Assembly: GCA_947589325.1 (NCBI GenBank)
Contig: CANQAM010000023.1
Location: forward strand, 1 to 32,123
Direction of reading: 5' to 3'
DNA from: an uncultured Bacteroidales bacterium
Lineage (GTDB): Bacteria > Bacteroidota > Bacteroidia > Bacteroidales > UBA11471
Length of the DNA stretch: 32,123 nucleotides
How positions within the stretch are numbered: the first letter of the stretch is position 1; each line of letters opens with the position of its first letter. The notes below the pieces were generated by a model. That model did no database searches. It worked only from the letters and a program-made list of their open reading frames with translations, and had not been told where the DNA came from. This document shows positions 1 to 8,150 of the stretch, piece by piece. A program made the translations under genes and the position numbers.

Positions 1-171
1 AAGCAATGCCAACGATGTTTCGCTCGTGTGCGGATAACCCGCTTTGCGCCATTCGGCAACCGCCACACGGATTTTCTCTACAAGTGGGGCTGTGGCGTTC
101 TGCCGTTCATCGGCGTTTTGTGGTCGCCACCGCTCCTTCGGAGTAAGGATTTGGAATGGATTAGTGTTCAT
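1..171 (-). CDS. N-terminal part of a helicase/restriction-like protein (cut by window edge)
   Basis: Reading leftward from an ATG at 171-169 gives 57 codons without a stop up to the window edge. The protein begins MNTNPFQILTPKERWRP and continues through EKIRVAVAEWRKAGYPHTSE to ETSLALL. An in-frame TAA lies just upstream (183-181), so this ATG is the only possible start. The opening 'NPF-ILTPKERW' followed by 'V-EWR-GY--TSETS--LL' resembles, from memory, the N-terminus of large DEAD/DEAH helicases annotated as type III restriction (Res) or BPTD_3080-like proteins, which are common on Bacteroidota mobile elements. Catalytic motifs lie outside the window, so function is inferred from the first 57 residues only. 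An alternative is another large mobile-element protein sharing this N-terminal module. Real coding is well supported; the family is moderately supported. Confidence 0.6.
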   Translation of the reverse strand, partial: MNTNPFQILTPKERWRPQNADERQNATAPLVEKIRVAVAEWRKAGYPHTSETSLALL

Positions 172-479
172 GGTCGGGATTTATTGCGCGATAGCATTTA
201 TCCCGATAAGTACAGATACAAAAAACGTGGACTACACTATATCTGCTATTGTGGTATCGCCAAACACCTATGCTGTCAGACAAGTAAGCCCACGTGAATA
301 CACGTGAGCGCAGAACTTTACTCTTGACAGCTATACAAAAATTGGCGATTTTCAATAGCAAGAATAAAAGCTAACGCTTTATTTTAATATGTCAAATTCT
401 CTTTTTCTCTTTCTTTTTCCGATTCAAAATTAGTTACAACTTTTTTTACAAGTACAAAGATATATTTTTTTGCATATAT

Positions 480-511
480 AAAAAAAGACACCCTAAAAAA
501 ATTAGGGCGTC
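480..511 (-). terminator. Leftward intrinsic terminator-like hairpin
   Basis: On the minus strand, GACGCCCTAA pairs with TTAGGGTGTC around a 5-nt loop (487-511) and is followed by seven U (486-480). One pair is G.U on the minus-strand RNA but A.C on the plus strand, so the hairpin is better formed in leftward transcripts. No leftward gene lies immediately to its right, so its purpose is unclear. It may insulate the leftward gene at the window edge or be a relic of an inserted element. Confidence 0.55.
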
Positions 512-627
512 AGCAAAAAAATTATAGCTACGTGTAAAATATAAAAAAACTTCAAAGATTGTCAGCGCTTTTCTTTATCATAATAGCTTAAAATTCCAAA
601 AATATGGAAGAAAACAGCCCTATAAAA

Positions 628-658
628 TTTGCTTGCATGGAAACTTCCCATATATTTG
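628..658 (+). promoter_or_regulatory. Promoter of the higBA operon
   Basis: A -33 box TTTG (628-631) and a -7 box TATATTTG (651-658) are separated by 19 nt, matching the Bacteroides sigma-ABfr consensus. The toxin ATG is at 677, giving a short leader. Confidence 0.8.
637..651. promoter_or_regulatory. Possible HigA operator palindrome
   Basis: ATGGAAACTTCCCAT is an imperfect 15-bp palindrome (one mismatched pair) placed exactly between the -33 and -7 boxes of the higBA promoter. Antitoxins of this class usually repress their own promoter through such sites. Operator function is inferred from position and symmetry. Confidence 0.5.
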
Positions 659-676
659 CGACGTTAAATAAATACC

Positions 677-1018
677 ATGAGCAGACAAAAACTTAAAATT
701 GTATTTATGGATAGGGCAAGAGAGTTTATATCTTCCCTTTCTGAAAAGATACAAAAGAAAATTACGTACAACCTTCTTAAAGTCGAGGGTGGAGAAATTG
801 ATAAAGAACTTTTCCAAAAATTGGAAAACTCCGAAATATGGGAATTTCGTACATTATTCAATGGAGTATGTTATCGACTCTTTGCTTTCTGGGACACGGA
901 AACGGAGACTTTGGTCGTGGCTACTCACGGAATAGTGAAAAAAACACAGAAAACTCCTCAAAAAGAGATAGAAAAAGCAGAAGCAATAAGAAAAGAATAT
1001 TTCAGCAATAAAAAATAA
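677..1018 (+). CDS. higB: RelE/HigB-type toxin (phage Gp49-like family)
   Basis: This 113-residue basic protein has the layout of the Gp49-like HigB branch of the RelE superfamily (PF05973). An N-terminal helix-rich half (to about residue 55) is followed by a strand block at 58-85 containing 'IWEFRTLFNGVCYRLFAF' and 'LVVATHGIVKKTQKTP', the family's typical 'ELR...YRi.y....i.lLhgF.KKtqktP' pattern. Such toxins are ribosome-dependent mRNA interferases, kept inactive by the partner antitoxin. The antitoxin gene starts only 6 nt after the stop, so the order is toxin first, as in higBA. A consensus promoter precedes it. Base composition is clearly more AT-rich than the core genes to the right, which suggests horizontal acquisition. 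Family assignment is confident; target and activity are inferred. Confidence 0.88.
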   Translation: MSRQKLKIVFMDRAREFISSLSEKIQKKITYNLLKVEGGEIDKELFQKLENSEIWEFRTLFNGVCYRLFAFWDTETETLVVATHGIVKKTQKTPQKEIEKAEAIRKEYFSNKK

Positions 1019-1024
1019 ACGGCT

Positions 1025-1357
1025 ATGGCAAAAATGAATTTAACTCCGCTTGGAGAGATAGTAGATGAAGTTTGGGGTAAAAAAGGTACTCCTGAAAGAG
1101 ACGCAATGGAAGCTCAATTAAAAGAAGAAATTCACGCCTATTTTGTAGGAGAGGCTATCAAAAACGCCCGGCTGAAACAGAACCTGACACAAGAAGAGTT
1201 GGGAGCTAAAGTGGGTGTAAAAAAGTCTCAAATATCCAAACTCGAAAGCGGGAGATGTATCATCACGCTACCTACGATGAGCCGCGTGTTCAAGGCTTTG
1301 GGTTTTTCTACGGCAACCCTCGATTTGGGTGCAGGCGGAAAAATTGCTTTGTGGTAA
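1025..1357 (+). CDS. higA: HigA-type antitoxin with XRE helix-turn-helix
   Basis: This 110-residue protein carries an HTH_3/XRE domain at about residues 43-96, seen in 'NARLKQNLTQEELGAKVGV' and 'KKSQISKLESGRCII', with the recognition helix near 66-75. The N-terminal 40 residues (EIVDEVWGKKGTPERDAME) are typical of antitoxins partnered with Gp49-like toxins and often contact the toxin. It should neutralise the upstream toxin and repress the shared promoter, possibly through the palindrome at 637-651. It is co-transcribed with the toxin (6-nt gap) and followed by a strong terminator. Confidence 0.88.
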   Translation: MAKMNLTPLGEIVDEVWGKKGTPERDAMEAQLKEEIHAYFVGEAIKNARLKQNLTQEELGAKVGVKKSQISKLESGRCIITLPTMSRVFKALGFSTATLDLGAGGKIALW

Positions 1358-1377
1358 AATAGAAAGAATTATCAAAT

Positions 1378-1412
1378 AAAAAAGGGGCACACAAATGCTC
1401 CTTTTTTATTTA
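1378..1412 (+). terminator. Terminator of higBA
   Basis: AAAAAAGGGGCA (1378-1389) pairs with TGCTCCTTTTTT (1396-1407) around a 6-nt loop, with one G.U pair and a U-rich 3' side. It lies 20 nt after the antitoxin stop and probably marks the right edge of the accessory patch. Confidence 0.8.
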
Positions 1413-1507
1413 TTGATGAATCGTTATTCCAAACAGCGGCGAAAAACTTTCTTTTTTATCGCGTGTTTATGTGTATATCGAATTTTCATTTCTAATCATA
1501 AACACGT

Positions 1508-2845
1508 ATGAAAAAAGTTTTCTTCATTTTTTCTATTGTCCTTTGCGCGTTCGCCGCACAAGCGCAGCGCAACGGCGAAATCGAAATCATCGACATCGAC
1601 CCCGTAACGGGCGACAGCGTATATCATGCACCGTCGTCGGTCGTGGTGCTGTACGACACGCGCCCGATATTTCCACGTCGCAACCCCGCCATGCCGGTCG
1701 GCAATCCTCCCACCGATTTGTTCCTGCGCATGGAACGGCAGTTTCAAGATCCGCGTGCCCCGCGTTTCATTCTCATCAACCGCAAGGGTACGGCGGCACT
1801 CGGCATCGGCGGATATGTAAAAGGCTCGATGTCGGTCGATTTTCGCGGTATGGCCGACAGCAAAGATTTTATTACCTATACCATTCCCACGCCCAATAAT
1901 CCTGCTCAAAACGGACAATTCCAAATGGACGCTTCGACCTCCCGACTCTTTCTCTCATTAGTCGGAAACAACCGCATCATGGGCAATTACACCGTATATC
2001 TCGAAAGCAATTTTCGCGGCGGGAACGGCAGCTACACCCTGCAACTGCGGCAAGCCTTCATCGATATGCGGAGTGTAAAAGCCGGTTTGGCATGGAGTAC
2101 GTTCACCGACGTGGCAGCCTGTCCGCCCACCATCGACTTTCAAGGTCCGTGCGGATTGGTGAGCGCACGCAACGTCATGTTGCAATATCACCCATCGTTC
2201 GGCAAACACTGGAGCATGGCGGTCGCCGTAGAAGCCCCGTCGGCGACGATGACCACGCGGTCGCAGCAAAGCGAATACATCACCCAGCGTATGCCCGATA
2301 TTCCGCTTTACATACAATACGGTTGGGACGAAACAAACAGCCACGTGCGGGTGTCGGGTATATTGCGCGGACTCTCCTACCGCAACCTGCTCGCCGAAAA
2401 GAATAAAATGAAACTCGGCTGGGGCGTACAACTGAGCGGAGTCGCCAACATATCGCACTGGCTTACGATATATGGCGATGCCGTTTACGGGAACGGTATC
2501 GAAGAGTATATCAACGATTTGGGAGGTTACGGGTTCGACCTTGTGCCGGCAGCATCGGCAGGCAGCCTCACCGCACCCGCCGTATGGGGAGCCACCGGCG
2601 GTGTGCAGGTAAATATCTCGCCGCGTATGTTTGCATCGGTATCGTACAGCCAATGCCGCATGTACGACGGCAAACTCGCTCCCGAAACCTATCGGTACGC
2701 CCAATACGTCGTGGGCAACCTTTTCTATAACATTACAAAAGACTGCCAGATAGGCATCGAATATCTCTACGGGCGGCGCGTCGATCGCGACGACAGTAGC
2801 GGACACGCCAACCGCCTCAACGCCGCCATACAATACAACTTCTAA
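1508..2845 (+). CDS. DcaP-like outer-membrane porin
   Basis: This 445-residue protein starts with a signal peptide (hydrophobic residues 5-17, cleavage likely after AQA at 19). A short linker (20-90) precedes a beta-barrel that runs from about 98 ('ALGIGGYVKGSMSVDF') to a terminal phenylalanine in 'NAAIQYNF', the usual recognition signal for the BAM machinery. The segments 'QMDASTSRLFLSLVG' (139-153) and the loop with 'AWSTFTDVAACPPTIDFQGP' (195-214) resemble the DcaP family of trimeric porins, which pass anionic small molecules or dicarboxylates. Alternating hydrophobic strands and short turns continue to the end. It stands alone between the higBA terminator and its own terminator. Porin class is solid; substrate is unknown. 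Confidence 0.75.
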   Translation: MKKVFFIFSIVLCAFAAQAQRNGEIEIIDIDPVTGDSVYHAPSSVVVLYDTRPIFPRRNPAMPVGNPPTDLFLRMERQFQDPRAPRFILINRKGTAALGIGGYVKGSMSVDFRGMADSKDFITYTIPTPNNPAQNGQFQMDASTSRLFLSLVGNNRIMGNYTVYLESNFRGGNGSYTLQLRQAFIDMRSVKAGLAWSTFTDVAACPPTIDFQGPCGLVSARNVMLQYHPSFGKHWSMAVAVEAPSATMTTRSQQSEYITQRMPDIPLYIQYGWDETNSHVRVSGILRGLSYRNLLAEKNKMKLGWGVQLSGVANISHWLTIYGDAVYGNGIEEYINDLGGYGFDLVPAASAGSLTAPAVWGATGGVQVNISPRMFASVSYSQCRMYDGKLAPETYRYAQYVVGNLFYNITKDCQIGIEYLYGRRVDRDDSSGHANRLNAAIQYNF

Positions 2846-2880
2846 GCTCCGGACAGCAACCGCACCACACCTCCTTCCTA

Positions 2881-2916
2881 CGAAAAATCCGACAGCATAA
2901 GCTGCCGGATTTTTCA
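2881..2916. terminator. Bidirectional terminator between porin and malQ
   Basis: AAAAATCCGACAGC (2883-2896) pairs with GCTGCCGGATTTTT (2901-2914) around an ATAA loop. Both strands end in a T-run, serving the convergent porin and malQ genes. Confidence 0.85.
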
Positions 2917-2935
2917 TGTTCCCATTCCGCTAAAC

Positions 2936-5620
2936 TCAACACAATCCCGTGCGGCGGGAGGCGGAAATCAGGGTGCGTATGGCGTTGTTGAGTTCTGTTT
3001 GTTGCAGCAGGTTTTCGAGGGTCAGGTGCATACGGTAGCGCCAATAGTTGCGGGTATCGGCGGGGACGTTGATGCGTTCTGCGGCAATGTCGGTACGGCG
3101 CACGTCGAGCGAAATGGAGAGCCAGTCCTGCAACGGCAGTATGGCGAGCATCGCCGGCGATTGCAGATGTTTCTCGATAACGGCGCGGCAAAGATGCGGC
3201 GGACAATGTACGGGAGCATCGCCCTCCTGCCCCAGCACGGCATTGTAGTAGCGCTGCGTGGCAGCGGGGTTTTCTTCCCACCAGCCTCGAATGCCCGACA
3301 TATCGTGCGTGGAGGTGGTGCACACCGACAAGTAGGGATAGCGGGTGGTGTCGCCGAATTCGCAATGCGGCTCCTTAGGCATACGCTGTATTTCCAAAGA
3401 GAGTATCTGCAAACGGTTCATGACTTCGGGCACGCTTTCGGGTATCATGCCCAAATCTTCGCCGCAGACCAGCATACCGGTCGATGACAGGAGCGGCGGC
3501 AGCTTTTTCAAGGCTTCTTCTTTCCAGAAAAGATTGTGGCGGCGATAATAGAAATCGTCGTGCAAGCGGCTGAAAGCCTCCTGCTCCTGCCCGCTCAACG
3601 CCGCAAAACTGTACGTGCCGCGTGCCGCGATGCGGGGGTGCCACGCTGCCGGCGCGTAGGGGTCGGCAACAAAGAGTACTTCGTCGGTAAGCCGTAGCAA
3701 TCCGCCTGCAATGACCGACGTTTTTTTATCGACGGCATCGCCGAAACGAGCGACGATTTTCTGCTGAGTATCGACTTCGGGGCGCAGGGCATACCTATCG
3801 CCGCCCTGCGGCAGCAGGTATTTTCCCTCCACCTCCTGCCGGTATTCGCCGAAAAGTTCGGAGAGCATGTATTCCCGAATATAGGGTGTCGCGTGCCGGC
3901 GTTCGTCGAAAGCGAATCCGCAGGCGGCGAGCTCCCCTGCGGTATAGGGCAGCGCGGCATTGAAATGCCCGAGCAGCCCCTCCACTGCCGTATCGGGAAT
4001 TTCCCAAATGCGGAAAAATCCCAATATATGGTCTATACGGTAGGCGTCGAAATATTCCGCCATTTTCACGAAGCGCGCTTTCCACCACGCATATCCGTCT
4101 TTTGCCATCTCCGCCCAGTTGTAGGTGGGGAATCCCCAGTTCTGCCCCGTAACGGAGAAATCGTCGGGCGGCGCGCCCGCCTGCATGCCGAAATTGAAAA
4201 GCTGCGGATTCGTCCACGCATCGGCGCTGTCGCGGCTCACGCCGATAGGTATGTCGCCTTTCAACGCCACGCCGTGCGACAGAGCGTACTTTTTCACCCG
4301 CGACAATTGCGTATGCAGGTGATACTGTATGAAATAATGCAGGGCTATCTGCGGATAGGCTTCGCTCTCTTTCGAGGCCAGCCGTGCGACCTTTGCCGCG
4401 TCGTACACGGCATACTCGCCCCACTCTGCAAACACGGGCGTGCCGTTTTTGTCGCGCAGGTAACAATAGACGGCGTAAGGCACGAGCCACGTTTTGTTCT
4501 TTTGGAAAAAGTCGAGGAACTCCGGCGTTGCCAATAGCGCCTCGCCCTGTTCGGCAAAAAGGCGGCGCAGGTAATCGCTTTTGAGTTTCGTAACGGCTTC
4601 GTAATCGACGGCAGGCAGCGCATTGAGCCGCTCCGCCTCTTTCTCGAAACGCATCATTTCCATGACGTCGTGCAGACGTCCCGCCGCCGGCAGATGCAGA
4701 TAAGCCGGGTGCAGCGCATACACGGAGTTGGCTCGATAGGGATAGGAATCGAGCCACGTGTGCCGCATCGTCGTGTCGTTGATAGGCAGCACCTGTATGA
4801 ATTTCTGTCCCGTAAGCACCGCCCAATCGATCATTTTTTCGAGGTCGAGAAATTCCCCGATGCCCCAGCTCGACTGCGACTTCAACGAAAATACGGGAAT
4901 AGCTACACCGGCACCGCGCCACAACGGCCGCACGAGACGCAAATGAGCCCCGGCAACAATCACGGTTTCGTCGTCTTTCGGGGGCAGTAGCGACAGCCGG
5001 CGGTTATTGCCCGCCTCCCACGCCACGATGCGGCGGGTGGTCTTGTCGATGACGACGAATTTGTATTCTATCGGTGCGCGCAACACGTCAGCCGGCAGCG
5101 TAGCCGACCACACAGGATATGCCCTGTCGGAGAGCACGACGGCTTGCGCTTCGTTCCATGCCGACTCGGTAAAGGTGCCGACTATCGCCACCGATTCCTG
5201 CGGCAGCAGCGCCGGCGCCGTCACCTCGAAACGTACACCGCATTCCCGCAACTCTTCCCGTGTGGATAGCGGTCGTTCGAAAAAACGGCCGTTCAGAAAT
5301 GCCGAAGAAAGAAATGGAGCGTCAGGCTCGGTAATCTGCCACGCATCGTATATGCGGTAAGCCTCCACACCCGTGCGGGGGCGGAACGTATGCCGCCCCT
5401 CCTCCTGCCGTGAATTTCTACCGTTCTCTCTCACAAAATAGCGATAGACAAACGGTGCGCCTGCCGGCATTTCTACCGAAGCAGCCCACTGTCCGTTTCC
5501 GGTACAAAGCATGGGAAGCGCACGCCTTTCGTCGTTACCGCCCAACGCCTCCGGTTCACCCGACAGAAAAAGCTGTTCGCCCCAGCGGGAATGGTATTCG
5601 ATAAAGAAAGTCAGTTGCAC
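2936..5620 (-). CDS. malQ: 4-alpha-glucanotransferase with two N-terminal CBM20 domains (GH77, DPE2-like)
   Basis: This 894-residue enzyme transfers alpha-1,4-glucan segments between maltooligosaccharides in the cytoplasm, disproportionating starch or glycogen breakdown products. Two starch-binding CBM20 domains come first (about 1-85, 'FIEYHSRWGEQLFLSG', and 128-215, 'FEVTAPALLPQESVAIVG'), then the GH77 barrel (about 235-885). Catalytic residues visible are nucleophile Asp530 (AYRIDHILGF), acid/base Glu721 (VCGEDLG) and Asp773 (TSTHDMSG). The order CBM20-CBM20-GH77 matches plant DPE2-like and Bacteroidota enzymes of about 890 residues, and is longer than E. coli MalQ. The start is GTG at 5620-5618, one nucleotide after the nrdJ stop codon; the MQLTFFIEYH opening fits the family and no in-frame ATG is better placed. 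It is probably translationally coupled to nrdJ. Confidence 0.95.
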   Translation of the reverse strand: MQLTFFIEYHSRWGEQLFLSGEPEALGGNDERRALPMLCTGNGQWAASVEMPAGAPFVYRYFVRENGRNSRQEEGRHTFRPRTGVEAYRIYDAWQITEPDAPFLSSAFLNGRFFERPLSTREELRECGVRFEVTAPALLPQESVAIVGTFTESAWNEAQAVVLSDRAYPVWSATLPADVLRAPIEYKFVVIDKTTRRIVAWEAGNNRRLSLLPPKDDETVIVAGAHLRLVRPLWRGAGVAIPVFSLKSQSSWGIGEFLDLEKMIDWAVLTGQKFIQVLPINDTTMRHTWLDSYPYRANSVYALHPAYLHLPAAGRLHDVMEMMRFEKEAERLNALPAVDYEAVTKLKSDYLRRLFAEQGEALLATPEFLDFFQKNKTWLVPYAVYCYLRDKNGTPVFAEWGEYAVYDAAKVARLASKESEAYPQIALHYFIQYHLHTQLSRVKKYALSHGVALKGDIPIGVSRDSADAWTNPQLFNFGMQAGAPPDDFSVTGQNWGFPTYNWAEMAKDGYAWWKARFVKMAEYFDAYRIDHILGFFRIWEIPDTAVEGLLGHFNAALPYTAGELAACGFAFDERRHATPYIREYMLSELFGEYRQEVEGKYLLPQGGDRYALRPEVDTQQKIVARFGDAVDKKTSVIAGGLLRLTDEVLFVADPYAPAAWHPRIAARGTYSFAALSGQEQEAFSRLHDDFYYRRHNLFWKEEALKKLPPLLSSTGMLVCGEDLGMIPESVPEVMNRLQILSLEIQRMPKEPHCEFGDTTRYPYLSVCTTSTHDMSGIRGWWEENPAATQRYYNAVLGQEGDAPVHCPPHLCRAVIEKHLQSPAMLAILPLQDWLSISLDVRRTDIAAERINVPADTRNYWRYRMHLTLENLLQQTELNNAIRTLISASRRTGLC

Positions 5621-5621
5621 A

Positions 5622-8150
5622 TTATCCGCATTTGGAAGTTCCGCACGAAGTGCATATCAGGCAGCCCTCTTGATAGATAAGCGTTTCCTGTCCGCACTTC
5701 GGACAGGTCTGTCCGCTGGCAACCGTACCGTTCGGCATATACTTTTTCAAAGCTCTCTCCACACCGTTTTTCCACGTATTGATGGTATGGCTGTCGAGTT
5801 CGAGACTCGATATGAGCTTCAAAACCTGATCGATAGGCATACCGTAGCGCAGCACGCCCGAAATCAGCTTGGCATAGTTCCAGTATTCGGGATTGAATTT
5901 TTCGGAAAGGCCTTCGATGGTGGTTTTGTAACCGCGTTTATTCCGGAATTGGAAATCGTAGTGCTTGTTGCCGTTTTCATCGACGGCTTTGATGATTTTT
6001 CCGGAAGTGATATTTTTCGGTATCAGTATGCCGTCTTCATCGTCGGCAAGACCGGTAAATATTTCGTAAGGCTTGCCGTCTTTCAAACCGACGAAAGCAA
6101 TCCACTTTTCACGGTTGTTCTGGAAACGCACCACGTCGGCATCGAGTTCGATAGGCCGTTTCAAAACGAGAGGCTGCACGGGAGCCGCTTTCGGAGCGTC
6201 TTTCGAGGCGGCAATCAGCACACCCGAACGGGAACCTTCGCGGTATACCGTACACCCTTTGCAGCCGCTGCGCCATGCCTCGACATACAACTTGCCCACC
6301 AACTCTTCCGTTACGTCGGCAGGGAGATTTATCGTTACGCTGATAGAGTGATCGACCCACTTCTGCACACGCCCCTGCATACGCACTTTCTGTATCCAGT
6401 CGATGTCGTTGGCAGTAGCCTTGTAATAGGGCGACTTGGCGACGATGCGGTCGATATCTTCCTGCGTATAGTTGGTACGGACTTCATAACCGTGCGTCTG
6501 CATCCACGTAATGAATTTATGGTGGTAAACCAGATATTCCTCGAAAGCGTCGCCCGACTCATCGACGTAGTCTATATGCACATCGGCATCGTTGGGATTG
6601 ACTTTGCGGCGGCGGCGATATACCGGCATAAATACCGGCTCGATGCCCGATGTGGTCTGCGTCATCAGACTCGTCGTGCCGGTGGGCGCAATGGTCAGAC
6701 AGGCAATATTGCGGCGACCCGATTTCACCATGTCGGCGTACAATTCGGGGTCGGCTTCCCGCAGGCGGTTGATGAAGGGGTTGTTTTTCTCACGCTCGGC
6801 ATCGAACACTTCGAAAGCGCCGCGCTCTTTTGCCATTTCCACCGACGAGCGGTAAGCCGCCAGCGCCAATGCACGATGTACGGTTTCCGAAAATGCGGTG
6901 GCTTCCTCCGTCCCGTAACGCAGCCCCATGGCAGCAATCATATCGCCTTCGGCGGTAGTGCCCACACCGGTGCGGCGGCCTTGCAGCGTTTTATGGCGAA
7001 TCTTTTCCCACAACTGTATTTCAGTGTGTTTTATCTCGTCCGATTCGGGGTCGGAATGGATTTTCTCCAAAATCTTGTCGATTTTCTCCATTTCGAGGTC
7101 GATGATGTCGTCCATGATGCGCTGCGCCAAAATGATGTGGCGGCGGAACAGGTCGAAATCGAAACGGGCGTTCGGCGTGAAAGGATCGACCACATAAGAA
7201 TAGAGATTTATCGCCAGCAAACGGCAGCTGTCGTAAGGACAAAGGGGTATTTCACCGCACGGGTTGGTGGAAATGGTGCGGAAACCCAAATCGGCGTAAC
7301 AATCGGGTATAGACTCGCGTATAATCGTATCCCAGAACAAAACGCCGGGCTCTGCCGACTTCCACGCATTGTGCACGATTTTTTTCCATATCGCCTGCGC
7401 ATCGACCTCTTTGGTTACCAGTGGGTGGTCGCTATCCACCGGAAACTGCTGCACATAGGGCTTGCCGTCGATAGCCGCCTGCATGAAATCGTCGGTGATG
7501 CGCACCGACACATTGGCGCCCGTAACCTTGCCTTCGGTCATTTTGGCATCGATGAAAGACTCGGAATCGGGGTGCTTTATCGACACGCTGAGCATCAATG
7601 CGCCGCGCCGTCCGTCTTGCGCCACCTCGCGGGTGGAGTTGGAATAGCGTTCCATAAAGGGCACCAAACCCGTCGAAGTCAAAGCGGAGTTTTTCACGGG
7701 CGAACCTTTCGGGCGCATGTGGGACAAGTCGTGCCCCACGCCGCCGCGCCGTTTCATCAGCTGTACCTGCTCCTCATCGATTTTCATCACGCCGCCGTAG
7801 GAATCGGCATCACCGTCCATACCTATGACAAAACAATTCGACAACGAACCTATCTGAAAGTCATTGCCGATGCCGCTCATCGGTCCGCCCTGCGGCACGA
7901 TGTAACGGAAATCGCGAAAGACCTCCATCAACTCTTCTACCGAAAGCGGATTTGGATATTTGTTTTCGATACGCGCTATCTCTTTGGCAAGACGCAAGTG
8001 CATATCTTCCGGATTCTGTTCGTAAATATTTCCGAAAGAATCTTTCAATGCGTATTTATTGACCCACACCCGTGCAGCCAATTCATCGCCTTTGAAGTAT
8101 TCCAAAGATGAATGGAATGCTTCATCATAAGTATACGTTTTCGTTTCCAC
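5622..8150 (-). CDS. nrdJ: Adenosylcobalamin-dependent (class II) ribonucleotide reductase
   Basis: This 842-residue enzyme reduces ribonucleotides to deoxyribonucleotides using adenosylcobalamin to generate a thiyl radical, so it works with or without oxygen. Visible active-site features are Cys106 (GSLSNC), the radical motif NPCGE at 296-300 with Cys298, and the substrate-loop APTGTTS (488-494). The last 27 residues carry six cysteines in a zinc-ribbon-like pattern (CPKC at 816-819, CLICTSC at 830-836, terminal SKCG), the swinging thiol pair that re-reduces the active site. The start is GTG at 8150-8148: an in-frame TAA lies six codons upstream (8168-8166) and the METKTYTYDEAF opening fits family members. 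Its stop is one nucleotide from the malQ start. I see no cobalamin riboswitch upstream. Confidence 0.95.
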   Translation of the reverse strand: METKTYTYDEAFHSSLEYFKGDELAARVWVNKYALKDSFGNIYEQNPEDMHLRLAKEIARIENKYPNPLSVEELMEVFRDFRYIVPQGGPMSGIGNDFQIGSLSNCFVIGMDGDADSYGGVMKIDEEQVQLMKRRGGVGHDLSHMRPKGSPVKNSALTSTGLVPFMERYSNSTREVAQDGRRGALMLSVSIKHPDSESFIDAKMTEGKVTGANVSVRITDDFMQAAIDGKPYVQQFPVDSDHPLVTKEVDAQAIWKKIVHNAWKSAEPGVLFWDTIIRESIPDCYADLGFRTISTNPCGEIPLCPYDSCRLLAINLYSYVVDPFTPNARFDFDLFRRHIILAQRIMDDIIDLEMEKIDKILEKIHSDPESDEIKHTEIQLWEKIRHKTLQGRRTGVGTTAEGDMIAAMGLRYGTEEATAFSETVHRALALAAYRSSVEMAKERGAFEVFDAEREKNNPFINRLREADPELYADMVKSGRRNIACLTIAPTGTTSLMTQTTSGIEPVFMPVYRRRRKVNPNDADVHIDYVDESGDAFEEYLVYHHKFITWMQTHGYEVRTNYTQEDIDRIVAKSPYYKATANDIDWIQKVRMQGRVQKWVDHSISVTINLPADVTEELVGKLYVEAWRSGCKGCTVYREGSRSGVLIAASKDAPKAAPVQPLVLKRPIELDADVVRFQNNREKWIAFVGLKDGKPYEIFTGLADDEDGILIPKNITSGKIIKAVDENGNKHYDFQFRNKRGYKTTIEGLSEKFNPEYWNYAKLISGVLRYGMPIDQVLKLISSLELDSHTINTWKNGVERALKKYMPNGTVASGQTCPKCGQETLIYQEGCLICTSCGTSKCG

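Larger units (their letters stand above)
172..676. other. AT-rich 505-bp intergenic region between divergent genes
   Basis: No convincing gene lies here. It holds a leftward hairpin terminator (487-511), the higBA promoter (628-658), two TAnnTTTG boxes pointing left toward the helicase-like gene (TATCTTTG at 462-455 and TAATTTTG at 432-425), a CACGTG-AATA-CACGTG repeat (291-306), and a CTGTCA/TGACAG pair about 50 bp apart (near 273 and 327). If either leftward box is used, the helicase-like gene has an untranslated leader of roughly 240-280 nt. Short open frames here have no recognisable content. Confidence 0.5.

Noticed and set aside
161-361. A 66-codon leftward open frame near the left edge
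   Set aside because: It overlaps the start of the helicase-like gene in another frame, has no recognisable content and ends at the repeated region.
1958-2917. A 319-codon leftward open frame
   Set aside because: Antisense to the porin and runs through the terminator between porin and malQ.
5511-8111. An 866-codon rightward open frame
   Set aside because: It lies antisense to nrdJ, which has intact catalytic motifs; the frame is a by-product of GC-rich codon use and has no recognisable domains.
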